In this document: piece after piece, positions 1 to 13,133 of the stretch | How positions within the stretch are numbered: the first letter of the stretch is position 1 | Layout of the letters: every line of letters starts with the position of its first letter | Made by a program: the position numbers and the translations under genes | The notes under the pieces: model-generated | The model's database searches: none | The model's input: the letters and a program-made list of their open reading frames with translations, nothing else | What the model was told of the DNA's origin: nothing | NCBI GenBank assembly: GCA_038496675.1 | Contig: CM076654.1 | Coordinates: 4,780,228 to 4,844,227, forward strand | DNA length: 64,000 bases | Reading direction: 5' to 3' | From: Rachycentron canadum | Taxonomy: Eukaryota; Chordata; Actinopteri; Carangiformes; Rachycentridae

Positions 1-3000
1 CCCCCACCCAGCCCTCAACCCCACTCCTTCCACGTCTCTCTCCGGCCCCGTCAGCTCCTACCTCTGGCAGCATGACCAGTGAGAACGGGGGGGAACAATA
101 CTGCGTTTGTGCGCCGCTCTGCACTCGGCCTGCTGATAAACAAATGTTCGGAGGAATTCTGGTGGCTGGCCTTGCCCCTGGGCCCAGGCTGATCCCACAG
201 TGACTTTATAAACACTCTCTGGGGTGATCAAAAGAACAAATCGCCCTTTATAGGGAACTATATGGTAATGGAATTATTTCCACACCAATTACAGTTTACT
301 TTTCTCTCCACTTGCCCTCATGTAGACTGTTTATTTTGCTCCTGCAGCAGAAAGGGAAATGTTCTATTGCCCGGGGCACAAACATGCATTTTGGGGAGGT
401 GCAGCCTTTTCAAGAGGTGGAGTGATGAAGGCATGAGAGTCTATTTTATGCGGCTTTCTCCATCTATAATTGCCACTGATGTTGTGGTAATATTTACAGG
501 GTGGTTTACATGACCCCTGCCCTATGTAACTTGCTCGCATGATGGTTGGGGTATGTTATTTTTCAGTTCTCGCTAATTCTGTTTTCTCAGAGGCAACTTT
601 GCAGAGTCTTATGAAATCCTGAAAATCAAAACCATTTCAGTGGGAGAATCTAAAGCATCCTCCCTCCCACAGTGGAATGTATGAAATCCACAGATCCTGT
701 CCTCGGGCAGTGGTGCGGGTTGATGGGGTTAGAGATGAGGGGGATTGAATGGCCGAGTGACATGGATCCACACCCAGACCTTCGGTCCATGTGGCCCTGA
801 GGTGACTAGTAAAAGGATACACACATGCAAGATAACTCTGGACATTATAGTCCTGTTTTTTTTTTTTTTTTTTTTTTTAAGGAATAGAACAGTTCAGAGT
901 TAAAGGGTTGCTTCACCCAAATCCACATGAACAATTTCCCCATTATTCTTCAGAGGAAAGCAGATTTGATCATTTACATTCGACACCTCCAGGCTTTGGG
1001 GATCAGTCACATTTGCTCTAATCTGGAACCAGTATCAAATCTGCCTACACCCGAATCCTTTCATGTTCTTTATTAAATGTATTTAGGCTCTTTTAGGATC
1101 TTTCGACGTGAGGTGATAAAAAACATTAACTTTCACTCTTCATGAATTACTCTTATAATCAAATGGAAGGAGGATTAAAATAATTTTAGGTTTGTTACAT
1201 TTTGATCAAATCTGGATATTTTACCAACTCCAAACTGAAATTGTTTTATCTGGACCTGAACTCACACGGATCTCCTCTCTGACCCCGCCTCACCTGCTAA
1301 CACCTGCCACTGCGAGCCCGGCGTTTTTCCACCGCATCGGCCAGGCCTCAACTTGGCCCAGCACCTTTCTGCCTTTTATCTCCACCCACTGATGGAGCCA
1401 GCCATTGAAGCAACCTCAACGGCACCACCACCCCTCCCTAACCTTTCTTTCTGTCTCTTTACCGCGCGCCTGCACAATAGCCTTGCTCGGCAGAGCTCCA
1501 AGAAAAGTGTTTGTCCGATCAACACTGCAGCCCCACCCCCCTTTTATTGGTGTGTTAGGAGGGACAGTGAGTTGAGTGTGTAGGTTTGTGTATGTGTTGC
1601 ACTGTTTTTCAAACTGTCAGGAGGTGTTGTGAAAAAAATAGGTTCCTGAGCTGGATATCTGCTTTACAGTTGCAAAGTGGGAGGCATTGTGTGGAGCATC
1701 CAAGATTTTGGAAGTAAGTCTGCATAAACAGTGTGATATGACTTTCAGTTGGTGCACTTTCAAGTCCTTAATGGCAAATAATCTCTTCTGGTTGTATCAT
1801 CAGTCCAAAAGATAAGTAGACCTAAGTGTGTTAGAAAATATCTGGGCATTCGATTAAACAGGCAAAGCTACAAGTAAAAGAAAAAAAACAAAGCAAAAAA
1901 AAAAAAAAATGAGGTCAACTACAACTCCCAGGATGCACTTCAATCATCTGTCAGTGAGCTTAAATTTCTGTTACATACTCTAAAGTGATGATTAGAAGAA
2001 GAACACTTTGAAGAAACCTGATAAAAATTTTCAGTTCTTTAAAACAGATCATGCAGACTTCTCACTCAGTTTTGAAAGGAAATTCACCAACTCTAGTCTA
2101 GTGTGTTGTGCCCAATTGAAGAAATGAGGCGTTTTCAAAATTTGCAGATCTGATTCATGCCTGCAACTACCCTTATCTCCATGGCAACAGTGGCTTTAGC
2201 TCATGGGTAGGGCAATATTCAGAGCTGCCTGCCGTACCAAACTGATGGTGGGAAAAACAAGTCTTTTCAGTATTCTCAGGTTGTAGTAATGAAAAACTGA
2301 ATGTCCAGGAGAGTCCGGCGTTTCTTTGTTGTGCAACATTGAAGATTTCATTAAAAGAAAACTTGGAAATAAGAATTTACAGCAGAGAAAAATACTGTTT
2401 CAACCCGATGATGATTCAGAGACCAAAGGTTTTGGATATGTGGAGAGATTTGAAAGTGCACTTCATCCTGTGCTTGCTTTCTCTTATTTACCCCTTAACC
2501 CCCACCCCCAAACACACACACACACTTGTACACACACCTCTTCACGGGTCCTAAGCATCTATACCCCCTGAGCCCAGCTGCTCTGCAAGAGTAGGGCCTT
2601 TCCATTCCCTTTTGTCCATGCCACTGACCTCCGTGCGCACTGGGAGCTCACATCTGCAGGGTCTGGCCCGTAGCCGGACGCTTGATGTGGACATTGTTGG
2701 AGCAGCGGGTCCCTCTCACCCGGGCAACCAGGCCCCTTTGAGCCTTTACCCCTCACTGTTTGCCCAGCCACTCTTTCCTCTTCGGCCCACTCTTCTTTTC
2801 CCCCTCGCCGTGGGACTGGAATAAAGCTTGAGAGACAGCATGGTGTTTTGTGCTCACTGCTTGGTTGTGCTGCTGGTGGCCGGCTTTCTATGGTGCACCA
2901 AAGCGGATGTGCCACTTTGACAGCCTCTTTGTGGTGATCAAATCTAAGGTACTTCAAAATTTTGGCCATTCGAAAAGCAGACATGCAAGTACTGCGCAGT

Positions 3001-5615
3001 TGGTGAGAACTGTAGAGATTTCTCCAAAGGCTGAATAATAATGTAGATGTTGAGCAATTAGTTTTCTTATCACCTCACAGAATCCATCTGTTAGCATGCC
3101 CCCCTCCCATTTGGTCTGCAGGGTTTGAGCATATTTGAGAAAGCACACATGGATTTGGGTATGGGTACTTTACATTCATTGGAGGTCATGCTTACAAAGA
3201 AGCAGAATTTGCAAAAGGCTTAAAGAAGAAGGCCTCTGGAATCTTGTTTTATTTATGCCAAAAATGCCTGGCCACAATTAACCAACCACAACCACTCTGA
3301 ATGTCAATTTAGGTCATTTTCTACCCTCACAAAAGCCCCGGACTTGGAGCCCATGAAGCAGAAAAAAGCTGATGTAATGGGTTTAAGAAAATCTCCAAGG
3401 GGAGTCAAACCTCACCCACACCCCCCAACTACCTCCCACCCATCCCTCTCTGTCCAAAATCCCACCCCTTATCCACCCATCAACCCCCTCAGAAGTGGTC
3501 ACCACCCAAACATGGTCACTTTGAAACCCCAAGTACAGCAGGTTTGAGACTTGGAAACAGCAGGAAGAGTTTGTGATGGTAACCAAAAAAAAAAGAGACG
3601 AGAGAAAAGGTTTATGATTCACTGATTTAGTGTTTTTGGGGGTGGGGGAAGGGGAGGAGGAGATGAAGGCAAAGGAACGGCGGAGAAAAAGAAAGGAGGA
3701 GGGGGGTTAAAGAAAAGAAATCCCAGCCTTGGCACACACACAGACTCTCTGTGCACTGCAAAGCACAAAAGAAACCTGTAACGCCTCCAGATTCCTTCTA
3801 GTCGAGTATCAAAGACATGCTTTGCTTTAGAACAAGAGACTAGTGGGTAAGATAGGACTGAGTGAGCCAGTGAACCCAGCACTGGCTCGGTTGGGTGCTG
3901 CGAGTTAATCTCTCAGATAGGATTCCCTCCCTCTTCTCCTTCTCCACCTCCTCCCTCTCTTTGGGGATATCGGTATTACTGTGTATCCCTGAATAGAGGG
4001 ACTTGTCTAACCTGATCACTGGTCAGAATAAGCAGGAGAGGCTCTGAAAACACATGCAGAGGCGACTGCTGCTTTCAAGTTCAGAGGTGGGATAAACCTG
4101 CCCATTGGTCCATCCTGATGCCTTTAGTGTAGCTTGTGTCTCAGACCTCCCAGTGCTTCAAATGGAGGCTTCTGATGAGCAGTTGGTCATTGAATAAAAC
4201 ATATCACATTATCTTGACGATGTTAAAGTTTTATTTGAAGTTTGTGTTGACCCCAAAGTTGACTTTGTAGTTGACTTGAAGCCCTCTTTTTTTTTTTTTT
4301 TTTTTTACAATTATTCACCATTGTTGTTCTACTCTATCATTGGCAGCCAATGATGCTAACTATTGAATAATCTAACTTCTCTAATCATTTAGTTGTTTCT
4401 AGCGTGGTGTGAGTTCTTCAAAGTGCTTGTATTGTATAACTAACAGTCCCCAACTCAAAGATGTTCAATTAAAGATGACAAATAACAGAAATATCTCACA
4501 TTTGTGAAGGTTGATCAAAAATACTTGGTGTTTTTGTTTGGTAAATCAATCTTCATCTGCAAGTGTGTGTATCTGTTGTAGAGCTTGACTTAATATTTGA
4601 GAATTCAAAGAAACTCTCCGAAGAAGGTGCATTTTTGACTAGAATCCCTGTGAGTGGGGGATTTTACTGTTGAAAAAACCTTTTTCAGTGCTTTTTGGTG
4701 GACAGACTTCTAAGTTACCCCAGTAGGAGCTTTGGCGTCAATGCAATTTCTTGGTACTTCTTGGCAGTCAAATGTACAGTGTATCAGGTGGACTCTGATA
4801 AGTCTCTGCAAGCACATACTGTATGAGTGGAGTGTCAATGTGAAAAACATTATGTATCTTATCCTTAAAGATACAACAAAGACAAACCAATTGTTGGCTT
4901 GGAGAGCATCCAAATGTCTTCTAGTGTTCCTGTTCTTGTGATCCAAGGTCTTCCCCTAAGGAATATAAGTAGGGCGAATCCTGACTCCACTGACTCCACA
5001 GTTAATTCCACCCCAATCCACCTTTCTCCGTCGGATTATTCCTGGAAATAGCCCTGGCTTTGTTTATTCACATTCACGTTTCCTCTGGAATATCATTAAC
5101 TCCTCGAAGGATCCTCAAGCTCCCACACCGAGCTTTCCTCCTGCCCCCCCCCCACCCCGCTCATCCAGGTTGTCCTGAAAGGTGATCGCACAGCCATTCA
5201 CAGAAACAAGAGAGTGAGCTAAAGAAAGAGCGGGGCAGGGGAAAAAAGCAGACCAAAGCGAGCCAAGAAAAGACTGAGTGTCAAAGGATGATTCTTAGTT
5301 CGCCAGTTTTCACAAGGAAAATCAATCTTTCAAATCCCCCCTCGCCACTTATTCCTCCGCGTTTGCTTTAAAGGTCGGTACATTGGAGAAAAAAATCACA
5401 AGGTTAATTGCTGGTGACACTAAACACATTCCACATGTGGTTTAATGGTGCCCCCGCTCTTCATCGCCTTCCCCCCGAGTGCAGCATGACCTTAGCCTTC
5501 TGACCCGGAAGTGATGTAGGTGAGCACTTCCCCTGTTGTAGCTAGAGCCCCAGTAAGTGTTTCCTTAAGAAAACATGTCAGAGGCGGTCGAAATCTGAAA
5601 CCAGTGCTAATGCTG

Positions 5616-5703
5616 GCTGCCTCTCCACCTTACCCTCCCTCCCTCCCTAAACCCTGTGGCTAGGGGGAAAACAGAGGTAAGGAGGGAGGGTAAGGGAGGC
5701 AGC
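5616..5703. repeat. Imperfect inverted repeat / hairpin
   Basis: GCTGCCTC (5616-5623) pairs with GAGGCAGC (5696-5703), and CCTTACCCTCCCTCC (5628-5642) pairs perfectly with 5681-5695. This leaves a 4-base bulge on the left arm and a 38-base loop. One arm is pyrimidine-rich and the other purine-rich. It could be a foldable transcript element or a chance consequence of CCCT/AGGG-rich sequence. Confidence 0.6.
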
Positions 5704-6503
5704 TCTTACAGTACGAAGCCCACTGTCTGTGCACACATTCATTTAGATGTGTGAACATGTCCATGTACTGTAAGTCCTGTTCACATTCCTCTCAACTCTC
5801 ACTGGCAGGGAGCTACAATCCTCAGCAAACACACTGTGCAGCGTAGGCGAGTGCTCTGGTTAGCCTAGTCTAGTCTAGCCAAGCCCAGGCAGACACCAGC
5901 ACGCATGGCCAAAATGGCTTGTTTGTGCAGTTGTTGTGTGGAAGGTCATTTGCTATGTTAAGTGTTTGTGCGAGGACAAAATGAACCTGACCTTTTCAGA
6001 AAGTCCCGTCTGCCTCCCCTCGGAGGAGAGGCTGGATTACGGCGCTCGTCTCCCACTGGAACTGTCACACACATGTATGTATGTATGTATATCTGTGTGA
6101 GAGCCCACAGCAGGAGAGTTTACTCAGTCTCTTATGCCAGATCTGCTGTTAATATTTGGCAAGTGGCTCTGTTCAACTCAAGTGTTTGCCATTCCCCTAA
6201 TCTAATACCGCAGAGCATCAGGGTTTAGGTGCTGCAGCTTTCCATTACAGGCCACTTGGACACGTTTGATCTCCACAGGCTAAAATTTCACACGGTGCTG
6301 AGCAAAGAAGTGGACATTTATTCAGAATTGTCGCATGCTGCCTTTCAGCAAGATCATAAGATCACCTGATTGACTTCATCCAAATACATGAGACACACAT
6401 GTAACGGGTCAGGCAGTGTCTGGTGTAATGCTCTGAACACTTCAGTTTGCTGCAACTGAAATCCTGTTTTGTTGTATACAAGAAAGTAGTGTGTTGAATT
6501 ATT

Positions 6504-6680
6504 TAGAGCTGAAACAGTAAGTAGAAAACAAATCTACCTGTCAGCTGACTGCTTCGGGCAAAAATAAAAAATTAGCAATAGTTCAAACTTCTCATTTATG
6601 AAAATTAGCTGCTTTTTTTTTTTTGGGTCTATTTTAGAGTTTTTGGGACACAGCGATGCTTTTGATGTCACCTTTAGGAA
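6504..6680. repeat. Degenerate teleost interspersed repeat fragment
   Basis: The block starting 'gagctgaaacagtaagtag' and running through 'tttttgggacacag' resembles the widespread fish element whose ends carry 'gggctgcaactaatgatt'-type sequence. Other copies here are at 10832-10925 and 54012-54350. The match is from memory of the family and the boundaries are approximate. Confidence 0.45.
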
Positions 6681-7039
6681 ACCAGCGATCAATGGTTTGT
6701 TAGTCACACACCCAGAATTTTTGGTTAAAAAATGTCTTCCCATCAGCTTGTGTGTGAGATTTATGTTTTCTGGATACTGAAGCATGAGTGAGTGAAGGAA
6801 GCTGCTGTTGTATCTCACTGAATAGAAAGTCAGGGCTTATAGGAAACAGCCTGAAGTATAGGGGACGGTATAAGAAAACACAGTTTGGCATTATATCCTC
6901 TTCCTCACACCATCACCCCAACATGCTGGTCTGCACAAGGTTGCTATGTTGTCCACTGCGGAGGGCAGGGTGGGAGCAAGACAAAGGAGGGGTGGAAGGG
7001 CAGTATGGGCCTATGCTCTAATCCCATTGCAGCAGCAGC

Positions 7040-7145
7040 TTGCGTTGCATTCCACAACTCCGGGGGTTTTTGATGCCGGGAGGGAGGGTGAGCAGCATTC
7101 CTCTATGGCCGGGCCCATCAAAGACGCCGCGCAACATCAAAGGCC
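7040..7145. promoter_or_regulatory. Candidate intronic enhancer block (TCF/LEF and TEAD-like motifs)
   Basis: Two TCF/LEF cores in the same orientation, ATCAAAG at 7117-7123 and ATCAAAGG at 7136-7143, sit 19 bp apart. CATTCC cores resembling TEAD sites occur just upstream ('gcattccac' near 7047 and 'gcattcctc' near 7096). ZNRF3 is a known Wnt/beta-catenin target in vertebrates, so intronic TCF sites would fit. Motif occurrence alone is weak evidence and nothing here shows activity. Confidence 0.25.
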
Positions 7146-9236
7146 ACTCAGAGCCTAGGTGTTGATGACTGCAATCCTCCCCTCAGTCCACTTTTAGCAA
7201 CCTCAACCCCTCAGCCCTCCAACACGCACACATACAGAGCGAGCTGACTGCGGCAGGTATGTGCACCCTCCGGCCTCCTCCCTCTCCCCCCCCCCCGGGC
7301 TCACCAGCCGATCTTCAGCAGCATTAATCATAGCTCATTAAGTAGTGACATAGACTTTTGTTTTATGGCGAGCTCTTGAAGAGCAGCGGGGCGAGGCAGA
7401 GCGGGGGATGCCACCGATATTTTGGGCGGCGCCGGCACCCGACATAACGTAGCTGCACAAACAACGCTCATTGTCGTGTTGAACGGTGGCAGAAAGCTGC
7501 TGTTTGATAAACGGTGTTGTGCTAAAATAACCAACTGATCAGTGAACAGAATATTTGATACGCGATGATGTTCTGCTTGTTCAGTTGTTTACTCATTTTC
7601 ACTGTTTTCTTTTATTGTGAACACAGTTAGTTCATTAACAGTTGAAACAATACTGGTGTTTGCTTTTTTGAGTGAAGTTGAGTCGTCTGTTTCAGATTTC
7701 AGGTTGAATCCTTGTGATTAAGGTGTTGGGAAGAAAGAACATGTGTACTTATTATTCCACAGTTGTTCCCTGCGTAGACTTGTGTATTAATAAGGCCCCA
7801 TTTCCCTTTGCTTGTTATATTGCTAATTAATTCACAGTGGCAACTTGATAACAAATAATTTATGCGCGTCCGCTTACTTTGGTAATCGTCCTCGTAAGGA
7901 CAGCAGCCTCTTGCACACGGAGACAATATGTTTGCTTGCTGTTGCTACTTTATCTTTGGGCATAGATGCCGAGCCCCGCCCCCAACTTCTTTCCAAAATG
8001 GTGGCATCCAGCCCAATGTTGACCCCTGAACTTTGTCGGCCTGTCCTTTGTTCGTGTCACTCTGGGTTTTAAAGACTGGAGGACTGAAAGTGACACCAGG
8101 GAGACTTTTGACAGTGCGCACAAACACACACACACACACATGCACGCACACCATTGACAGTTTCAGGATGCACTTGCAGAGAGTTAATAGAGTCACAAGC
8201 TGGGCGTCCTGCTCAGTGTTAAAGCTGTCAACCCCAGAGCCTTGTGCTACATATCAGGACATTTACATGATATTAGGTGTCTCCTGCCAGCGTCCCCTGC
8301 TCACACTGAAACCATAACACTTGTTTGCTTTGCCCGTTGCTATGAAGATGGCGTGGAGGCGATTTTCGGCGGAGGTTAAGGAGGGGGCAGTGGGTAGTGG
8401 AGGGGGGCAAACGGAGACAGATGATGACTGTACTGATGGTTGAATCACAAAGCTCTCGCTCGGAGACTAATACTGACATCTTAAGCATTTCTTTAATTTT
8501 ATGATGCACTTCATTGGGTTGTTCTCAACACAAAAATTTCTGACTTTTTCTTTTCTTTTTTATTACAAGCCTCCTTTATATTGGTTCAGACCGCCAAAAT
8601 AAAAGATGGATGCTGGGGCTAGCATGGCTAATTGTTCCTTTGGTCCCAGTGGAGAAGACAAAAGGGAGGAAGTCTTCATTATTTGAGAGGAGAAGCAGAG
8701 GGATCCCTTTACGGTGCTAATGTTACAGGAGGAGGAGTGTCGGCCCCACCTGTAGGGCCCTCCCAGCTGCTCCACTGTAACTAGATCCAGCTCCCTCTCT
8801 CCTCAAGGCTACCAGTCCTCTTTGAAGTTATTTCTAGGGCTGGGAAAGAGGGCCAGAGAGCGACCGAGAGGGGCAAAGAGTGAGTGAGAGAGTGAAAGGG
8901 GAAGTGTGTGTATAGTGTGTTAGTGCACGCATTTAGGTTTGTGAGTATATTTGTGCATGCTATACATAGAAGAGTGCAATTCAAAACTCTTGCTCGTTTC
9001 CGCCCCACGCAGTCTGACATTGAACCTCTATAAGGATCAGAAAACTCCAAGGCTCCAAGTTTTGTTTAGGAATTGCTCAACATTTAAATGAATCAACCTC
9101 ACATTAAGCCCTGAAGATATATTATTTATTATCTTAGAAACCACCCACGCAGAAAGAGTTTTTCAGTTGCACAGTGCAGAAAGTGATCTGAATGGACAGA
9201 TTGGCATAATAGGAGAAAAAAATCCCAGATTTCTGA

Positions 9237-9262
9237 TTATTTATTTATTTATTTATTTATTT
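9237..9262. repeat. (TTAT)n microsatellite
   Basis: About six tandem ATTT units run directly into a short T tract in znrf3 intronic sequence. Confidence 0.85.
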
Positions 9263-9582
9263 TTTTTGAAAGGATAGAAATGTGGGAAATGAAATCAATT
9301 CAATTCAGTGTTTTTAATGTACGTGTAAGTTAAATATTTGCGCAAGAGCTTTGCCTGAAGACACTTGTTATATTTGTCAAGAATTGATAAAAAATAACAG
9401 CCTGTTGCGTCTTAAGACTGTCAGTAACCCTAACCTGTCTTCAGCCAAGGCCACTGGCTGTAAATCCTCCCGGTGAGCTCAGGGTGTGTTAAACACACAC
9501 ATATCCTGGTGTGCACCCGAAGCGTAACCTCACACAGCCTGAACTAAAACGACTCCATGTCCTTGCCTGCTTCACTGAGGGA

Positions 9583-9616
9583 TTTTTTTTTTTTTTTTTT
9601 TTGGGGGGGGGGGGGG
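9583..9616. repeat. T20-G14 homopolymer junction
   Basis: A run of about 20 T is followed without interruption by about 14 G. Similar T/G or C/A junctions recur at 16010-16045, 33163-33186 and 38998-39024. Confidence 0.9.
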
Positions 9617-10477
9617 TCCTCGTGTGGATTAAGGCTGAGTGTCAGACTTTGATTTCCTTCCTCTGTCCCTCTAACGTGAGGTCCGAGCTCCTCGGGGTTC
9701 AGACAGTCTGTCTGTGAGCCTGTGGGGAAGGTGTGATAATGAAATGGAGGAGATGTGGGGATGGGGATGAAAGCTAGAGGAGGAATTCCTCATGAACAGA
9801 TGGCGACAAGACTTTGGGAAAATTTGACCTTTTGACTTTTGACTGTCAATCAGTTGTGACTTGCCACATACTTCTTCGCAAAATATGTACTTGTATCGCA
9901 ATGGCAATCATGGAGATTGTTTGTGCGTCTTAGTGTCTTGTTTTCGTAGTGTGTAGTGTGTAAAATCTGATCAATTTCTGTGTGGTTTTATGAATGGAGC
10001 AAGTTAGCATCTATATGAAAATTTACTTCATGTATGTGGAAGCTGGTTCTTCTTCTGTCTTGTAGACTGGACAGACAGCCATTAGTATCAGTGTGTGTGT
10101 GTGTGTGTCTGCGTGAAAGTGCTTTTTGCAGAGACTGTAAATTATGATGCAGCTTCCGCCCACGAGAGCTGCAGATTGTATAAGTGCCCAGCAAACACCC
10201 TCACCTCATTTTCTTTGACCTTCCATATGTTTAGTGGAGGTCTGGAAAGTGTGTGCTGGTAGACGGAGGTTATTTATGTCCTTATTACTAAGAAAGTTTT
10301 GTGTTTGTGCACAGTTGTGTAGGTGATGAAGAGAAGGGGGGGGGGGTGTTAAGCAGCAGCAGGGCTGTAATTGGTTAAAACGCGCTCCTGTATTTGCACT
10401 AAAGGGAAGGAGGGGGTGGGGGTATGGGGAGAGGTTGACTGCGACCTGACCACGCCACGGTTTGTTGTCAGCGAGGG

Positions 10478-10496
10478 CAGCAGCAGCAGCAGCAGG
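10478..10496. repeat. Short CAG repeat
   Basis: About six tandem CAG units ('gcagcagcagcagcagcagg') occur in intronic sequence, outside any supported exon. Confidence 0.85.
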
Positions 10497-10831
10497 CTGG
10501 CTGGTGCAGTGGAGGAGCCAGTGCTAACATGTTGTTGACATTTTGCTTGTGTGTTTTGGCCAACAGTTTCATGCTTGTTTGCTGGATGTTGCACAATGGA
10601 GCATCCATGTTATGTGCTGGTTTGCATAAAAGTGCTTGGCAGTAATTATAGGCAGTATTTTCAGCTTAGCTCAGTCTTACGGTTTTATTGTTTTGGTGAA
10701 AACTTTGGTACTAACGAAGTGGTTTTGGGCACCGCTGCGTTGTTTCCCTGCTTCATATTATGTTGTTATCGCTTGAAATCAAAGTTAAAAGGCTGCTTGG
10801 ACTTGAGGAAAGGCTCCTGGAGCTTGTGATG

Positions 10832-10925
10832 GACACATTTTTTTTATTAGATTTTAAGATTTTACAAACAAAACAATTGAAAGATTAAATCATAAATTAA
10901 AATAATCACTAGTTGCAGCTGACAC
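10832..10925 (-). repeat. Degenerate teleost interspersed repeat fragment, reverse orientation
   Basis: Read on the minus strand this begins 'agctgcaactagtgattatt' and continues with AT-rich sequence containing 'caattgttttgtttgtaaaa'. That resembles the same fish repeat family as 54012-54350. The boundaries are approximate. Confidence 0.5.
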
Positions 10926-11282
10926 AAGTTGGTGCAGGAATGATTTTAACTACAGGTTCAGTCACTGTTGTGCAAGAGCGGAGAGCTGCAAATTGTTCCT
11001 TTACCTTCATGAAAATGTCACATTATCTCTGGGAGTGAACTTTGTTGATTGAGGAGGAACAGATTAAGTTGCCAAACACTCACAATAGGCTGTTAACTGC
11101 ATATGTCACTACTAGTCAGCATATACAGACATACTAAAGAAAAATGCTTGACATTTTCAGAGCGTTGTGCTGCCGTGTGTGTGTGTGATGTGTGGTGTGT
11201 TTTTTTTTTTTTTAATATACGCACAGCCACATGGTGTGAATGTCTACAGGTGTACTGAGTCTCAAGGTTGTCTGGAGCCACT

Positions 11283-11283
<1 letters not shown>

Positions 11284-11350
<67 letters not shown>
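11284..11350. repeat. (GT)n microsatellite
   Basis: About 33 uninterrupted GT units occur 80 bp before an assembly gap. It is the longest pure dinucleotide run in the window. Confidence 0.95.
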
Positions 11351-11352
<2 letters not shown>

Positions 11353-11430
11353 AAGAGGCTCTGAGAGACACCACAGGTCCCTGGGGAGACTTGGTCTGTG
11401 GGCTGCGATCAGACATACACACCTAACCAT

Positions 11431-11690
11431 NNNNNNNNNNNNNNNNNNNNNNNNNNNNNNNNNNNNNNNNNNNNNNNNNNNNNNNNNNNNNNNNNNNNNN
11501 NNNNNNNNNNNNNNNNNNNNNNNNNNNNNNNNNNNNNNNNNNNNNNNNNNNNNNNNNNNNNNNNNNNNNNNNNNNNNNNNNNNNNNNNNNNNNNNNNNNN
11601 NNNNNNNNNNNNNNNNNNNNNNNNNNNNNNNNNNNNNNNNNNNNNNNNNNNNNNNNNNNNNNNNNNNNNNNNNNNNNNNNNNNNNNNNNN
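11431..11690. other. Assembly gap (260 N)
   Basis: All bases are N. The gap lies between a long (GT)n tract and a poly-C run (11702-11725), so it is probably a sequencing or assembly failure in simple sequence. Open frames crossing it are artefacts. Confidence 0.99.
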
Positions 11691-11701
11691 GACAATACCC
11701 G

Positions 11702-11725
11702 CCCCCCCCCCCCCCCCCCCCCCCC
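11702..11725. repeat. Poly-C run at gap edge
   Basis: A run of 24 consecutive C begins 11 bases after the N gap. Its length is likely unreliable. Confidence 0.9.
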
Positions 11726-13124
11726 ATCCAGTAGCAAGGGAGGTTGAAGCTGGGGAGGGTGAAAGTGTTGGTGGAGGTGGTGGGGGGGGTGTTTGGAGGA
11801 GGTCGGAGGGGCCGGCCGAATTAAAGGCCTGCAGTAGGTGGGCGGGATGCTTCTTCTTCACTGGGGTGAATGAGTTCAGGGCGAGCGATGTGAGAGATGC
11901 CACTGAGTTACCCCTCGGTCACCCATGATGTGTTTCAGACTACAGACTACTCTCCTCACACACACACACACACACACACTTGTGCTCAAATAGCGAGATA
12001 CGTAAACACGCGCACGGCGCTGGGGAAGCAGATGGGTGCGAGGACTGGCGCCGGGCCCAGGTTTTTCTTCTTCTCTAGATTTTGTGTGCATGCGAAATAG
12101 GTGCCAGCTCTTCTTCTTCCAAAATTCATAAAAGAAAGCAATGAACAACAGATCTGTCGAGTTAATCATTTAGCCAGCTCCACAAAGAGCAGCTTGTAAA
12201 AATTGTCTTTGGCTGGCAGTTGCCTCAGACAACAAGGCAGCTTTGATTGTTATGACAGAGACTTGTCCTCTATGTGACCTAAGGTGCCATCGCAAGACAT
12301 GTTGGAACTCAGTTCTGATGTTTGAGATCTTAAATAGGATGTTTGGTATTTGAAGGATATGTATATACATATAAACGCACATAAGTCTACATCTGCATCC
12401 ACCTGTATAGATCATTTCCGCTCGGGGATCATTCTCCGCCTCCTTCACCTTTCATGTTTTGAGCTCCTGGTGTGCGTTGTAACCAAGCTGTCTTGTTGTA
12501 ATGCACCGAACATTTAGAGAACCATGTTTCAGCATAACTTTAAATATAGACGCGCAACTCAGCAACCTGTGCTAGGAGTTTAAATTTTGCTACCCTGTGA
12601 GCATCATTCACAAGTTCACAAGGCCGGTGGTGCTGAAAGCAAGAGAGGAGCAGAGTCTTTTTGAAATTTCTGCTTTGTCACAAAGAAAGCATTTTTCTTT
12701 AACCTTTGGGGATGTTTCATGTGAGGTGTTTGGAGTAGTTAAAAAGATTTCAAAGGCGTTCTTAGGAATTCATAAAAAAAAAACTTAGTAAAGGGGGAAA
12801 AAAACCCAAACTTGCTGATTATAACTTTTTTTTTATGGCAACTGTTACTAGTTTTAACGTTGAAGTGCAGATGAGGATAGGAATTGTAAAGTGCACATAC
12901 ATACACAGCTGTGCAGGAAAAAAAAAAATCTTTCATGCAAGGGTGCTATAGCATGGTGAGGGCAGGGGAGGGTGACTGTTTTTGGGGGCAATCGGGAAGG
13001 GGGTGGGTCAGTAGGGGAGGGGGTGTTGGTGGTAACCAGGGCCACCAATAATTTAGAGGGAAAGAGAGAGGAAAAGGGGGTGCGGCGAGGGGAGGAGGAG
13101 GGGCAGAAGAAGTGGTTGTTGCAT

Positions 13125-13133
13125 GATCAAAGG
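13125..13133 (-). promoter_or_regulatory. Candidate TCF/LEF site
   Basis: GATCAAAGG, the reverse complement of the classical CCTTTGATC element, lies in a purine-rich intronic block. It would be consistent with beta-catenin feedback control of znrf3, but a single 9-base motif is expected by chance in tens of kilobases. Confidence 0.25.

Noticed and set aside
11212..11928. Open frames of 104-176 codons around 11.2-11.9 kb
   Set aside because: Created by the 260-N gap, the GT repeat (His-Thr or Cys-Val runs) and the poly-C run.
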